53,687 bases of DNA, taken from positions 1-53,687 of the forward strand of contig CAYWBW010000011.1 of the NCBI GenBank assembly GCA_964456745.1, given 5' to 3'. This stretch comes from CAYWBW01 sp964456745. Its GTDB lineage: Bacteria > Patescibacteriota > Gracilibacteria > GCA-2401425 > JAJOLG01. Positions 23,901 through 35,522 of the stretch are shown here, piece after piece. Both the position numbers and the translations under genes were made by a program. The notes under the pieces are model-generated. The model worked only from the letters and a program-made list of their open reading frames with translations. It made no database searches and was not told the origin of the DNA. Each line of letters opens with the position of its first letter. Positions within the stretch are counted from its first letter, which is position 1.

Positions 23901-26275
23901 TCCTTTCAAAGGATATTTGTTAATTTTAAATAATATGGCTGATATTTTTTAACATTATTCTCTGAAACGTATCGTTCAATTTTCTCCCTAACCATATTAT
24001 CAACTTCATCTTTAGAAATTTTTTCTTTTTCATGAAATATCTCTCATCCTTTTATATGAAATTTTCAAGAAATAAATCTTCTTCGCAAATGATCATTAAT
24101 ATAAATACTTTTTTCTACTTCTCATTGTGAATAATTTCTATCTATTTTTATATATTTTCAATATTTACTTTCCAACAAATCAGCTAACTCATCTCGCACT
24201 CTTGAATTTAATTCCTCCTCCTGCGCCTCTTTTGCCTTAATTTGTTTAAGTTTGATTATTGCTTTTTGCCTCCAAGCTCTAATCTCATCTTTATATTTAA
24301 TAAAATCATCAAATGATTTAATTTTATCTCCAAAAGTTATAACAAAATCACCTCATATATCCGCAGAGAAAAAACTTCCATATCTGCCGTTGTCACTTGT
24401 AAAACTATCTATTTGAATAATAGCATTTTTATCAATCTTTCAAAACACTTTAATTAATCAATCTTCAGATAATTCTAAATATCAATATAATTTATTTTGT
24501 TTTCTGGAAAAATTCATTCATCATTTCACTTTTATTGGACTCAATTCTTTATTAACTAAATCAATTTTTGGATCAATTTTTAAGCTTAATGATCGTGCTA
24601 ATTTTTCACCAACCTGATAACTTATTTCTTTTTGTTTTTTCTGCTCATGTAAAATAGTGTCAAGATCACTCCTAAAGAGATCAAACTTATCATATAAATC
24701 AGATAAATTATTAATTCAATGTTTGATTAATATATTCTTAATTTCAGGACTAACTCTTTCAAACGCATATGTTGACTCATTAAAAGTAATAACATATTTA
24801 GCATTTCTAATATGCTTAGATTCAAAACTAATTTTTCAAAGAAATGAACTAAACCTTGTATTAAATTGAACATCACTATTACTAATATTAAATAATAAAA
24901 CTGCAACTGTTTTAATTTTTATTACCTTATCAAATTCATTTTTTTTATTAATCAGATCATTTAAATTATTTATTCATACTTCTTTAAATAAATTATAATC
25001 TCCCTCAAAATACATTCACATAACTCATGCTACAGATAAAGACATATTTAAATTCTCATCAAGGTATATATCCAATGTTCTATTCTCCACTCATGGGATA
25101 TAAATTATTAATTTTAAATTATTAAAATCAATCCATGCACTACTATTATTTCATAAACCAATACTTCTACCATCTGTTGAATACTTGTCTGCAAGTTTTT
25201 TTAAAGCAATTTTAGTTCTTTCTTTAATTATTCATTCATCAATTATCCTATTTTTTTTATATTCTGGTAAAATATCTTCATTAGCTTTAAAGAATGCTTG
25301 TAGATTTCAATCATTTGGTTTTTCTTTATATAATCAAATAACAGTATTATTTAATCATTCTTTTCTAATGCGCTTTACTATTTCAAATCACAAACTATAC
25401 AATCATTTGTCAAAAAAAAATTCACCAAGTCAATTAATCTTTTGAAAATAACTATTAATCTTACTAAGATTATTTGAACTAATTTTTGATATATTAAAAA
25501 AAATATCTGGTGCATTTAATAAAATATCCCTCATATGATGTGATAATTTATTATCTTTATTTACTCATAATTTAAAGTATAAATCTCGACTATATTTTAC
25601 TCAATTAATAAATTTTCTAACTAAATCAATTCATTTAGCATGACTTTTAAAGTATCAGATATCATTAATTAGAATTTTTATTTCATCGATTGAGAATCAT
25701 TCAAAAAGCTTAAGGAGATGTTTTTTTTCTCAAGCGCTAAAATTATCATTAGATCAATTAAATGGTACAGTATAAATTGCATCAAATCATAAGGAAAATA
25801 ATGATTGTTCTAATAATATATATCATTCTTTTTTAAAATATTCTCCTATTTCTCAATATTCATCTTTAAATTCGATGCTATTATTTCAAGTTTTATATTC
25901 AGTAATATCCAAATTGAGACTTTGTAATGTTCTTAAAGTCTCATCGTAAACTACTTTCTGTTCGCTATTTAAATTTTTTACATCAATTCTTCAAATTATA
26001 TTTGAATATAATCGTAATCTTTTATACACTAACTCTAAAAGACTTTTTTCTTGTAAATCCAAATCTTCAATCTCTTTATCCATATCAGCAACATTATCCA
26101 CATTTTCATCAAGTTTCTTTAATTGCTTATTTAATTCTGAGAGTTCTTCTCAAGTTTTTCATTTAATTAACTCAACTGGATCTTTAGTAGCAAAATCAAC
26201 AACCTCCTGTTGATTACCAAGCAAATAAACAAGATTATTTTCAATGAAAACCAATGAATTAAATATATTTTTCAT
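20966..26275 (-). CDS. Giant protein 1 (1769 aa) with C-terminal phosphodiester-glycosidase-like domain
   Basis: A single 1770-codon frame under table 25. No signal peptide or obvious membrane helix. Residues ~40-130 form charged helices; the long middle is Asn/Lys/Ile-rich with no family I recognise. The last ~260 residues resemble the NAGPA/DUF2233 phosphodiester-glycosidase fold: LIFSAPLAFTTGN..EVAIKKGEI (~1550), FGSDGADSRRFFVEYNDGSFG (~1700), then KNAVYMDTGMYDKATFY, which corresponds to the family's NALNLDGG segment. The usual LDGG is changed to MDTG, so activity is uncertain. It starts 7 bp after the stop of a 50-codon gene; that gene's promoter region is duplicated at giant 2. Function unknown; recognition or attack of another cell's surface is only a hypothesis. 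Confidence 0.88.
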
Positions 26276-26282
26276 TTTTTTT

Positions 26283-26435
26283 CTATATAGCTTCCATTTT
26301 TCAAATAGCTTGAATCTTTTCTAAATTATCCTCAACAACATCAAGCTTGCTACTTAATTGCTTCAAGTAAGCAATATTCTGTTTTTTTTGTTTAATTATT
26401 TTTTGTTTTTGATTTATTTCAATTTCTGTATTCAT
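26283..26435 (-). CDS. Small charged helical protein (50 aa), partner gene of giant 1
   Basis: MNTEIEINQKQKIIKQKKQN begins an almost uninterrupted predicted helix rich in Lys, Gln and Glu with a heptad-like pattern. It ends in TAG 7 bp upstream of the giant 1 start, so they are probably co-transcribed. A strong -10 lies 24 bp upstream. The same position before giant 2 is taken by a 106-aa Lys-rich helical protein. No family recognised. Confidence 0.65.
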
Positions 26436-26458
26436 TTTATATTTTAAATTTTCACTAT

Positions 26459-26469
26459 ATTATAGCACA
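26459..26469 (-). promoter_or_regulatory. Extended -10 promoter of the small gene/giant 1 operon
   Basis: The minus strand reads TGTGCTATAAT, an extended -10 (TGC-TATAAT), 24 bp from the start codon at 26435. The preceding T run comes from the terminator stem. The same TTTTTTGTGCTATA context occurs at 41855-41867 before the short transcript. Confidence 0.75.
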
Positions 26470-26471
26470 AA

Positions 26472-26494
26472 AAAACGCTTAAATAAAGCGTTTT
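26472..26494 (-). terminator. Rho-independent terminator-like stem after giant 2
   Basis: AAAACGCTT / AAGCGTTTT stem with a short A/T loop, followed on the minus strand by a run of T. Read in that direction it would end transcription coming from giant 2 just before the next promoter. Confidence 0.75.
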
Positions 26495-26543
26495 ATTAAT
26501 AAAAAAACAAACTTTAAAATTAATTAATTTTAAATTAAACTGT

Positions 26544-26693
26544 AGTCCAGATGGCTCAAGCCATCTGTTGAAAATAATTTCAGCATTATTGCAAAATTAA
26601 GTTTGTTAATTTACTATTTAATTTATAATACAAATAAACTGCTTAATATTATTGAGAAATTGATTTCAACAGAATGCTTCAGCTTTCTGGACT
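26544..26693. repeat. 150-bp nested hairpin element, copy A
   Basis: Outer inverted repeats AGTCCAG (26544) / CTGGACT (26687-26693) and CTGTTGAAA / TTTCAACAG enclose a short hairpin CAGATGGCTCAAGCCATCTG (26548-26567). Ends that fold as hairpins resemble IS200/IS605-type or REP-like elements; no transposase is present. An almost identical copy lies at 32849-32998. Confidence 0.82.
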
Positions 26694-26732
26694 CAGGCAA
26701 TGTGCATGTCAGCCTTTGTGAAACAAAAAGAT

Positions 26733-29700
26733 TTAATACCCCTCACCATTCTCCCTTTCTCATCCCAACTCAAAATAAATATCCCTCAATTTATTATTTC
26801 TAACATCTGAAATAATTTTATCATTCTTTCAATCATAAGATGAGGAAATAACAAATCTATTTGGTAAAAAAACCTGAGGTCTTATTCTATCAATAACATC
26901 AATTTTCCACGACTCGTTTTTTAATTTTCAAACAATCTCATTAATCATCTCTTGATCACCTGTTTCTATTGCCAACTTCAAAGCAGAAAAACTTCAATCT
27001 ATTTTTGCTTTAATGTTTTTAATTGAATTGTCAAAAAATAAAGCATATTGAGTTTGCACTATATTATCACATATTGATCTTAAATCTCATTCAAATTCCA
27101 GATCATCAAAAGAAGATAAAAAATTCTCTGCTTTTCTGAGAAAAGATCAAATTTTTCTTTTTTCTAAAATTTCATCTTTACTTAAAGATTTTTTTGATTC
27201 AAGTAAGACTAATCTTTTTTCAAATTTTGTCCTATCTCTAATCAGTAAATTCTTAAATTGATCTTTATCATAACCCAAAACTCATGTATCTCCGATATTA
27301 CAATAATTCTGCAATACAAAAATATGCTCAGAATCTTCAACTTTTTTTCATTGTTTAAATCTGCTTCAAATATCAAAAGTCCTCATTGCAAATTCACTAT
27401 CTTTTACAGAACCCCTCATAAGCTCAATACTTTCAAAAGTTTTTTCAAAAGTTTTCTGATTTCTTGTTTCAAAATTTAATGTTCACTTTGGTCAACGAAT
27501 TACAGTTGTATTATCAGGAATTTTAATTTTTCAATTTTTTACTATTCTGTCTGCTTGATTATATATCCAAGTACCCATTCTACTCTCTCGTTCTCTGATT
27601 ACAGAATCATTTAAATATGCTCAATCCACATAAGAAAAAGAAATATTTTCTTCAATATCATCCATTGTTTTTCCAAGTATAAAATGCTGAAAATCATCAG
27701 AAAATCATAAGCTATAAATTCTAAAATTGGAAAGTGGATTATTTTCAGAAGACCAAATAACTTCACCATTTCTGATAACTGAAATAGTATTTCAAAAAGT
27801 ATGTAAGTATCAATAATTTTCTCAATCATTGCTTATCTTTAAATATTCAATATTTCCTCCTCAATTAGGCACTAAATGCAAAAAAGGTATGTCATCAATC
27901 GTATCTAAAGATGGTATTTCATGATCATATACATATATAATATGATTCTTGTTATCCGACTGAGCTATATAATCAGATTCAATTTCGTGAACCCTGTTAA
28001 TATCAAACTCAGCATCTCTATGAAAAAGATAAGCCTTTGTTTCAAAAGATTGTCTTAAAAAATTGCTATTATTACTATTGTCATTTTCAGGAATTACATA
28101 TGAATCAGCCTCCCAAAGAGTTTCATTAAATGTTGCAACTTTTACTGGTCACTCTCATCTAATTTCAAATGGAGATGGCAGTGTAAACAATTCTCAATAT
28201 CAATTAAGTACTGGTTTTCAGTCAATAACATAAGAGACTCAATCTTGATGCTTTTTAGCCAAAACAAATTTTTCAGGATTTGATTTATCAAATTCATCAG
28301 CTTTAAAATATCTTACATCTTCATATACTTTTTTTTGTCAATTATTTACAACAGCAATTTGGCGAATTTCGTTTCAATTTTCATCTTCTATCCTATAACC
28401 AACCCTAACATGAGAAAAATCTCAAGATGAGGACATATTATAAACAACTCATTCAGTTTCAAATACCTCTTTACCATTTGCAATTACTATAGATTTTTGC
28501 ACTCATCACTCAAGCCTCTTTGCATAAAAACTATATTCTGATAAATCATCACTAATTTTAAAACCATCAATTTCGCTATATCACTTATTTTCAATAACAT
28601 CAACTCAATCTATAACCAGAGCGGCAAATCAAGGTCATTCTCGATTTTCAATAAAGGCATTATTGCTTCCATCTCAATTGAGATACAAATCATCAAATGA
28701 ATTAACTCATGGGTATGTATTAAATGATCAATCATTTTTTATTAAAATTATTTTATTAGATCAATCAGTATCTGGAATCATTAATAAAATTCAGATATTT
28801 ATTTTTTTCATATTTGAACTTGCCATATCAGAAATAGAAACATATGACAATATCCTTTCTCAATTTAAATAAAATCAATTAGAATCGTCTTGTATAATTA
28901 CATTATCTCAAAAAAAATTAATTATTGGATCAGAAAATTTAACATAATTTCATGAATCATCTAAAATTGGATTTTCATTAATAAAATATGTAGCAAAGGA
29001 ATCCTGCATGGAAACATCAGTAACAACAATTGTTCATTTTTCATTAATTTTAAAATCACTCATATAAACAGATCACAATTCTCATCAAATCAAAACACCA
29101 TTCTTATAAGCTTTAGAGACTCAATTATTAATTGAAGAATGTAAAAACAAATCTCAGGCAACAGAAAATTGTAAATTTCATATTATCTTCTCATACCTTC
29201 AAACCTGCTCAACTCAATTTTTTACAGTCAATAGTTTTCAATCATTATCTTCTGCAATGAAAGCCCAATCTCTACCACTAGGACTAGTTTGAAATCCATA
29301 ATATTTTTTATATTCACTCAAATCCATAACTGGCTTTAGAGCAAATGACTCATCTCTATTTCTCATATAAAGCTTGTCATTAAGCACTACTAAATCTCTT
29401 CAATCATCAAAACTTCAAATAACCCTACTAAGATTTTCTATCTTTTCTTTTCAATACTGATCTTCATATTGCAAAAAGTAATCTTCAACACTTATTTTTG
29501 GAAAAACCTTTAATATTTGTTCTATAATTGCCAAATTATGTTCATAAGCTATTCTGTATAAATCTTTATTTTTACTTTCCAAAGCTGATTTTGAAATCAG
29601 TTCATTGATATTGGAAAAAGTTTTTGAAATAAAAGCTTTGATTTTTTTGCTATAAAATTCATCTCTTAAATCCTTTGACGGAATTTTTTGATACTCTTTT

Positions 29701-32417
29701 ATAAGCAAGTCAAATTCATTTTTCCAAGCATCAAAAGATCATTGTAAATTTCACTTAAGCATGAGTCACAAAAACTGATCATTTTGATAAATGGATTGTT
29801 CATTTTTTATTTTTTCTTGAATTACTATTAGGCTAACTGCCTCTCTATTCTCCTGTCTTTTTTTTGCTTCAAGTTCTCATTTCTTTATATCATTTTCCCT
29901 CTCAAGTGTTTGAGATTCATACAACTGCTGAGATCTTGGATCAGTAAATTCATATTTTACCTCTTTCCACTGTCTTGTTGGAGTAGGATCAAGGTCCCTC
30001 CATTTATTATCTGATTTATCAAAATACCTTATCCATGCATGTTTTCAATATTCATTTCAAGACATTTTCATATCTCAAGTCACAACAACAGATGGAACTC
30101 ATAGCTCTCTTAAATATGCCACTGCCATCCTTGCAGAAATATTACAAATTGCAGGATGAAGCTTTTCTCAATTATGATCAACTGTCATATTTTCTATGGC
30201 TTCTACTTGATTTCCATATTTTCAAATCCTTTCATTTAGACTACTATCTAAGGCATAGATATAATTTGCCTGAATAAAACTTTGAACTTTTTGAGCTACA
30301 GATTCTCATGTTTTATAATCTTCAGGATTACTTCTTACAACAGAAAATAAATTATCTTGCGTATTTTTAGAATAAGCTCAGGAAAACAATTTTTCAGTTA
30401 ACTGGCTACTTATTTCTTCAGATACAGGAAAATCATCATGAGTATCATCAAATCATATTTTAATAGTAAATTCAATTTCTCTCTCGCTTGGATTATCTAA
30501 AACTAAATAAACAAATCAATAATCGTCTTTTAAAATATTATAATAAATATCTTCTGATAATTTTAATGATCAAGTATTAACTGTAAAATTATGAGGCAGG
30601 CTTAATTTTGTAATCTCTTTATTAGTTTTTCAAACGTAGGTACTTGTTGTTTCAATATCTGTATTTTCATAAATCTTCTTATCTCTTTTTTGAAAAATCT
30701 TTCACCTACTAGTATCTAAATCAAAATCAGAAATTACTTCAGATGGGAAATAAACTTCTCAAACTGCTGGATAAATTTGAAAATTATCATTTGTATGCGC
30801 TTTGATTTTATCATCAAATCAAAAACTAATGTCATCACTATAAGACTCAATATTAGATTGTTCTAAATCTCAAAGTCAATCCAAAGACATTTTTTGTTCA
30901 TCAACTCAAAGCGCTTCATCGAGACTTCAATTATATCAAATATCATTAATCTTTTGTTTTACTGCCTCTACGATATCAGCCATGCTAAGAGCAATTGATT
31001 CTCTAAGCTTTTTCTGCTTTTCAATAATTTTTTTATTTTCCTCCTCATTATTTGTAATCTGACTTTCAAGGTCCTCTATTGCAAGTTGCTTCTCTTCTAT
31101 CTTAGAAGCAATTTTTTTAAGCTGCTTTTCAAGTTCTTTCATCCTGTCAGCTACACTTTCTGCTGATCAATTAGTCTCTGAAATCGATTGTAAAAAATCA
31201 TCTCATAAAACCTTTGCTAATAATTTTTTATCATTTTCACTGAGATTTGCTCACACTTTTAAAGCTAATAACTTTTCCAATATCTCAAGTGATCATCATA
31301 AAACTTCTTGCCTATTTAATTCTCAAGTTTTTTCTTCAAGATTTCTAAATGTTTTTCTTAAATTATCAATGTCTTTATTTAGATTTTGAATAAGTACTGA
31401 TAATTCAGAAAATTGATCAGTAGCAGCTAAATCTCAAAGCTCATTTGTATTTTTTTTAAGTTTTTGTTTTGCCTTTTTTAAATAAGCCACTGAAGCAGAA
31501 AGTCACTTTTGGAATTTTTCTTTGTCTCAATTTCAATAAGCAATTAGAGTATTTTTAATTACTCTTTTTGCAGCTTCAACTTGAATAAGTGCAATATTAT
31601 ATCAAAGTTTTGATTCTATCATTTTTTTAAACAATAAATACTCAACTCAAGATTCATAATTCACTATTTCTCACCTTTTAAGCTCGCTTATATCTTTAAC
31701 TCAATAAAAATCTTTTTTTCAAATTGAAGATAAAAGGTTTTCTAGATGAGCAATAATTCAAGTTATGTTTTGACCATACTCATCTGAGCTTTTAAATGAT
31801 TGAATTTGATTTGCTACTTCTTCTAATCAAGAAAGCTCATCTCAAAATAAATCTGTTAACATATCTATTCAAAGCACACTTGTTTTTGAAATTATTCAAT
31901 TTGCTTTCTTATATTTATCAGAAAACGATATATATTTTCCTTTGGCATATTTTGTCTCTGATCCTTTAAAATCTTTAGCGTAATCTTTTCTACTTTTTTG
32001 TTTTAAATTTTTTCAATGAAATAAATCATAGGCACTCTCTTCAAATTGAACTTTCAATAAAAAAACATTAATTATTTGATCAATATGTTTTACTTCAGCT
32101 ACAAATTCATCTCAAATTTCTCTTTCTGCTAAATCTTCCATCTGCGTACTAATTTTTTGTAAATATTCTTGCTTTACAGCCTCTGATCATTGCATATTAT
32201 TTATAATTACCTGAAATCTATCAATTGATCAAAAGACTATATTTACTGTTTTATTATAAATTTCTCAAGACACATTTCATCAAATACTATAATTTTCTTC
32301 AGCCATTTTTTGCTGAAGCTCATCAATTCTTCTTTGAGTATCTTTATGTGCATCATAAGAAGTTTCTCTGTCTCATAGGTGAAGATCAATAGCCACTCAT
32401 GAATTTTTTCAAGCCAT
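26733..32417 (-). CDS. Giant protein 2 (1894 aa): helical N-terminal half, transglutaminase-like core, propeller-like repeats
   Basis: One 1895-codon frame under table 25, no clear signal peptide. Residues ~1-500 are helical, with a strong coiled coil at 426-493 (KELEKQLKKIASKIEEKQL). A transglutaminase-like core follows: ICNISARMAVAYLRELGVPS with C758, KHAWIRYF with H793, and WRDLDPTP with D808, a complete Cys-His-Asp triad. Such domains act as peptidases, cross-linkers or acyltransferases. From ~980 to ~1650 there are irregular repeats of the type S.DG....F....G....NGKEV (NGKEVFE, NGQKKVY, NGEVIWS, DGKPVLN), suggesting a beta-propeller. It begins 4 bp after the stop of a small helical gene. 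Export route and target unknown. Confidence 0.9.
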
Positions 32418-32421
32418 TAAC

Positions 32422-32742
32422 TTAGGATAATTTACTTAATATTTCATCTGGTGTTTTTTCATTAGATGTCTCTTGAATCTCAAGATTTTTTAAAAATTTC
32501 TTTTTTGGATTTTTTAATAAATCATTAAGTCATTTAATAAAGCTCTCTAGTGACTCTTTATTCTTGCTTAAGGATTTGTTTATGCGACTTTCAAAGCCTT
32601 CCAATAAAAATAATAGCTTGTCTAACTGAATCTCATTGAGCTTATCAGTAAGCGATAACAAGAGTATGCTTTTATCCTTTTTTATAAAAAATGATTTTAA
32701 AATTAGCTGCCTAATGTTTTTTATTTTTTCTTTTTTATTCAT
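32422..32742 (-). CDS. Small Lys-rich helical protein (106 aa), partner gene of giant 2
   Basis: MNKKEKIKNIRQLILKSFFI starts a Lys/Leu-rich helical protein with a hydrophobic heptad (LNEIQLDKLLFLLEGF) and a single in-frame TGA (Gly71). Its stop is 4 bp before the giant 2 start, so translation is probably coupled. It occupies the same place as the 50-aa gene before giant 1 but is not obviously similar in sequence. Possible chaperone or docking factor; not recognised. Confidence 0.72.
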
Positions 32743-32762
32743 TAATATTAAATTTTCACTAT

Positions 32763-32773
32763 ATTATAACATA
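32763..32773 (-). promoter_or_regulatory. Extended -10 promoter of the small gene/giant 2 operon
   Basis: The minus strand reads TATGTTATAAT, a TG-N-TATAAT extended -10, 21 bp upstream of the start codon at 32742. Positionally equivalent to 26459-26469. Confidence 0.72.
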
Positions 32774-32775
32774 AA

Positions 32776-32798
32776 AAAACGCTTAAATAAAGCGTTTT
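32776..32798 (-). terminator. Rho-independent terminator-like stem after the TSP3 surface-protein gene
   Basis: AAAACGCTT / AAGCGTTTT stem followed by a T run on the minus strand; identical stem to 26472-26494. Confidence 0.75.
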
Positions 32799-32848
32799 AT
32801 TAATAAAAAAAACAAACTTAAAACTTAATTGATTTTAAATTAAACTGT

Positions 32849-32998
32849 AGTCCAGATGGCTCAAGCCATCTGTTGAAAATAATTTCAGCATTATTGCAAA
32901 ATTAAGTTTGTTAATTTACTATTTAATTTATAATACAAATAAACTGCTTAATATTATTGAGAAATTGATTTCAACAGAATGCTTCAGCTTTCTGGACT
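32849..32998. repeat. 150-bp nested hairpin element, copy B
   Basis: AGTCCAG (32849-32855) pairs with CTGGACT (32992-32998), with the same internal CAGATGGCTCAAGCCATCTG hairpin and CTGTTGAAA / TTTCAACAG arms as copy A. No coding potential. Confidence 0.82.
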
Positions 32999-33045
32999 CA
33001 AGCAATATCCTCACAATGATTAGATGATAATTGAGTAACATGCTA

Positions 33046-35427
33046 CTACCTAACACACCTAACATGATGATCTGAATAATCATCAGGATTAGCAACCACT
33101 TCCGCTCATGAAAGTAAAATTTGCCAATGATGACTATTTATATAATTTGGTGACTTTGTTCAAGTCCAAAATTTTCACAGTCACTTAATTTCATCAAAAA
33201 ATGGTCTGTACTCATTTCACTGCTCCTTTGTTTTTCATTTATTAATAATTGAATAAAGTTCTTTAACATTAGGAAGTCTCCATGATCAGTATCATCAAAG
33301 AACCAAATCTTCACAATAAAGCTTTGCATCTGCCCAATTTAAATATCAATAATTACTCGATTTTTCCCAAATAAGTCCGGTGCAAAGATCTTTAATTTGT
33401 CATGATTTTTCCTTAAATCTAAGTGTATCTTTTAATTCACAATTATTTCAAGAATCGTTTAAATTAAATCTTTTTCAATTTTGAGGTATATTTTTTAAAC
33501 TTTTATCAGAAGATACACAAATTCAATATTGATTAGTTATTTCTGACTTACCCACTTTAAATGTTTCTCAATTCACTAAAAAACTTATAGCCATGGAGTC
33601 AAATTGCGCATCTTCTGTTGAAGTTCTCATACTTCAAGACAAAGGCCATTTATCGAACATATTTGTATCATAAGCACTATCACCATTTACAACTATTTTA
33701 TTATAATTAAAAACTGACATTAACTCATCACTATCAGGTAAATGCCACTTATATCATCAAATATCAAGATTTTTACATTTATTAATCAAATCTTCATAGC
33801 TTCATTGTCATAAATTTTGATTATACCAAAGAAGTCATGACTTAATATCTTTTACTATTTCACTTCACATTTTTATCAAACTTGGTTTTTGTCTTAAATA
33901 TTCACTGCTTCAAATCCAAGCAATTTTTGCAAAATCCTCTCTATTTATACAATCTGATTCTATACAAAAAGTTGAATCAACCGATGCCAGTTTTAACTTG
34001 CCTCACTGAACAACAACATCCGTATTTCATGCTCATCAAAGTAAATTTAAATTTTCAGAAGGAGAAGAAGCAATAAAATTAGCAGGCATCCATCATCACG
34101 ACAAAACTGGATCTAATTGCAAATTTATACTTATATCATCTGATACCTTTACAAATATTTTATCATTTATATTTTTATCAACAAGTAAATCAGAGCACCC
34201 TATCAATTCTCAATTTTTTCTCGAACATTCTCATGAACTTCTATTTTCTTTGTTAAAATACTGAATACTAAAATTATCTAAAAATTTAAATTTCTCTGCT
34301 AAATCATTTATCTTATATTTTCAAGCAGATAACTTCGGAAGAAGCATGGATCAATATGATTTCTTGATAAGCACATCTTGATTTACTGAAATCGATTCTG
34401 CTCTTATATTTCAATCTACTTCAATATTATTAATATTAATAATATCAGACCCTTGAGCATCAGTAGCATTTTCTCAATACAGTGTTTTTAGATAAGTATC
34501 TGAACTTATATCTAACTTCCATTTTGTTACTCATGGGTCATATGGCCACAAATCGCTCACATTATCTACTCAATCACCATCAATATCGTTATCAACATCA
34601 TTTAAAATTCCATCTTCATCAAAATCAGAATTTGGATTTAATATCTCTCATCAATCATTTGGATCATATGGCCATAAATCATGACTATTTTGTACTCCAT
34701 CTCTATCACTATCATCAAAAGGCTTAAGTGCAATACTTGTTTTAATCAAAATTTCATCTATTGCAATATCTCATTTATATCACTGATAAAGATCATCTGA
34801 AGTAATAGCTTTAATTCTAATTTTTATTTTTCATGTATAAGATGTTAAATCTATTTTTTCATAATTCCACTGAGCTCATTTATTTCACTCATCTGAAAAA
34901 ACTGTTTCCCATGATCATCAATTATTTGAAACCTGTATTATTAATTCTCAAACCTCCATTCAATACATATGATACGCAATTCACATTTCTAAATAACTAG
35001 CATTTATTAGCTCACTTTCTAAAATTGCAATTTTCTCTGGAGAATTTGGATATGAAGAATCAATATATAAATAATTTGAACCAGTAAATGCTCAAACTGG
35101 TCAAGTATGAGACGTTGCAGTAGATCATGAATTTATCATCCAATCAAAATTATCATCAATCGCATTTGCAAATACACAAAAATCTTGTTCAAAACCACAA
35201 TTTATTAAAACCTGAGCTGGACCAATACTAGCAACAAAATTACTTGTTTTGGGCTCAGAAGAACTAATATTTAATGATTCAAATTTATAACTTAATTCCT
35301 TAACAATATCAAAACCCATTCAAATTAAGAAAAATATTGATATTGCCATCAAAGCGATACCTCCATATTGCATCTTTTCGAGATAATTTAGTGACAAAGA
35401 AATAAATTTATTTTTCTTTAACTTCAT
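33046..35427 (-). CDS. Surface protein with TSP3 calcium-type repeats and DUF1566 domain (793 aa)
   Basis: An N-terminal hydrophobic helix (YGGIALMAISIFFLIGMGF, ~20-40) suggests a membrane anchor or uncleaved signal. A beta-rich, sandwich-like region follows (SWETVFSDE..WNYEKIDLTSYTGK). Next come thrombospondin type 3-like Asp repeats, DSDRDGVQN and DFDEDGILNDVDNDIDGDGV, each followed by LWPYDP; such repeats bind Ca2+. The C-terminal DUF1566 (Lcl_C) domain shows GLIWEKSSN, WADAKLYCED, YGSWRLPNVKELYSI and a final VRCV. The extracellular location is inferred. It is the first gene of the minus-strand giant-protein cluster and has its own promoter. Confidence 0.9.
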
Positions 35428-35447
35428 TTTTTATTTTTATTCATATA

Positions 35448-35476
35448 ATTCTACCATATTTTATAATCTTTTACAA
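35448..35476 (-). promoter_or_regulatory. Promoter of the TSP3/DUF1566 surface-protein gene
   Basis: On the minus strand, -35 TTGTAA (35471-35476), a 17-bp spacer, then TGG-TAGAAT (extended -10, 35448-35453), 21 bp upstream of the start codon at 35427. A good match to the sigma-70-type consensus. Confidence 0.7.
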
Positions 35477-35522
35477 GTCCTTTAATAATGATTATTCTTA
35501 AAGCTCGCAATATCATAAAACT

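Larger units (their letters stand above)
26436..26701 (-). repeat. Copy A of duplicated terminator-promoter-hairpin module
   Basis: Nearly identical to 32743-33006. Read on the minus strand it holds, in order, a palindromic 150-bp hairpin element, a terminator-like stem, an extended -10 promoter and the leader of a small helical gene. Both copies sit in front of a small-plus-giant gene pair. The near identity of noncoding sequence implies recent duplication or recombination, or strong constraint. Confidence 0.92.
32743..33006 (-). repeat. Copy B of duplicated terminator-promoter-hairpin module
   Basis: Same architecture and nearly the same sequence as 26436-26701, differing by a few substitutions and an extra A. 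It separates the TSP3 surface-protein gene from the small gene/giant 2 operon. Confidence 0.92.

Noticed and set aside
20966..32417. The two giants as paralogs of each other
   Set aside because: Their recognisable domains differ and no shared stretch was visible by eye; only the upstream noncoding module is clearly duplicated.
26436..33006. CRISPR array suggested by repeated sequences
   Set aside because: Only two long copies 6.3 kb apart with genes between; no short regularly spaced repeats or cas genes.
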